Assembly: GCA_028277025.1 (NCBI GenBank)
Contig: JAPYVG010000009.1
Span: 1-53,140 of the forward strand
Direction: 5' to 3'
Source of the DNA: Sulfolobaceae archaeon
GTDB taxonomy: Archaea; Thermoproteota; Thermoprotei_A; Sulfolobales; Sulfolobaceae
DNA: 53,140 nt
The translations under genes and the position numbers were made by a program. Of the stretch, positions 52,976 to 53,140 are shown piece by piece (position 1 is the first letter of the stretch; each line of letters opens with the position of its first letter). A model generated the notes under the pieces. It saw only the letters and a program-made list of their open reading frames with translations, had not been told where the DNA came from and did no database searches.

Positions 52976-53140
52976 CTACGAATCTAATGTGAAATTACAA
53001 GGATCTATTCTTACCTTGAAGTCCTTATCTGCTGATATTATCTTAGCATTGCATTTCTTTGAAACTATATAATGCAATGAATCATAAGGTGATAGTGAGA
53101 GATCTTTTGTAGCTTCTACTATATCCTCTTGCTTAAAATC
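52976..53140 (-). CDS. PIN-domain protein, C-terminal part (runs off window)
   Basis: The last 54 codons of a minus-strand gene. LSLSPYDSLHYIVSKKCNAK (middle Asp of PIN) and IISADKDFK (last Asp) are the third and fourth blocks of a PIN toxin. The stop is at 52976-52978. The start and any antitoxin lie beyond 53140. Confidence 0.7.
   Translation of the reverse strand, partial: DFKQEDIVEATKDLSLSPYDSLHYIVSKKCNAKIISADKDFKVRIDPCNFTLDS

Noticed and set aside
1..53140. tRNA, rRNA and CRISPR arrays
   Set aside because: I found no TTC-loop and acceptor pairing typical of tRNA, no rRNA-like conserved block and no regularly spaced 24-base repeats.

Overview
The window looks like chromosomal DNA of a thermoacidophilic crenarchaeon of the order Sulfolobales. 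The reasons are AT-rich sequence, archaeal TATA boxes about 25 bases before leaderless start codons, a SoxL2/SoxN-type Rieske and cytochrome b pair, several PIN-domain toxin-antitoxin pairs, a HerA/NurA locus and many decayed IS200/IS605 (tnpB) ends. I see no tRNA, rRNA or CRISPR array. Genus and species cannot be fixed from the sequence alone.

Layout. Positions 1-3500 hold a tnpB 3' end, a VapBC pair, a small MITE-like inverted-repeat element, a sugar-porter-type MFS transporter and a further tnpB end. Positions 3500-9000 hold an alpha-glucan phosphorylase-like enzyme, three membrane transporters or membrane proteins and a small soluble protein. Positions 9000-19700 are metabolic: metallophosphoesterase, ArcS-like domain protein, a second VapBC, a cytoplasmic molybdopterin oxidoreductase, a GT4 glycosyltransferase, an APC permease with a palindromic operator candidate, an Ldh2-family dehydrogenase and an MBL-fold protein, interrupted by relics. 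Positions 19700-25900 are relic-rich around a DUF3800-like protein, a ThDP enzyme and an archaeal ATPase.

Positions 26030-32432 hold the most striking locus: four tightly coupled minus-strand genes encoding a HerA-type translocase, a 982-residue P-loop ATPase with a long helical C-terminal part, a 260-residue coiled-coil protein and a NurA nuclease. This has the outline of the canonical HerA-Mre11-Rad50-NurA end-processing operon, but the Mre11 and Rad50 positions are taken by unrelated proteins. It is the best candidate here for a little-described DNA-processing or defence system.

Positions 32986-37069 are respiratory: Rieske protein, cytochrome b and a small ABM-fold protein, facing a Tat-exported sulfite-oxidase-type Moco protein and its membrane partner. 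Positions 37900-42440 hold a CopG-like protein, an ABC-2 exporter, a PIN toxin between two UPF0175 antitoxin genes that share 98 identical bases, and an arginine deiminase-like enzyme. Positions 42460-52254 are mostly envelope genes: a polytopic ferredoxin-fused protein and its short paralogue, a Thr-rich secreted protein, zinc-ribbon proteins, a wHTH/membrane pair and a second ABC exporter. The window ends in the 3' part of another PIN gene.

A recurring theme is solo 3' ends of IS605-type elements: at least five sequence families and eleven copies, each short and several with terminal hairpins. They often sit where a neighbouring gene is broken.
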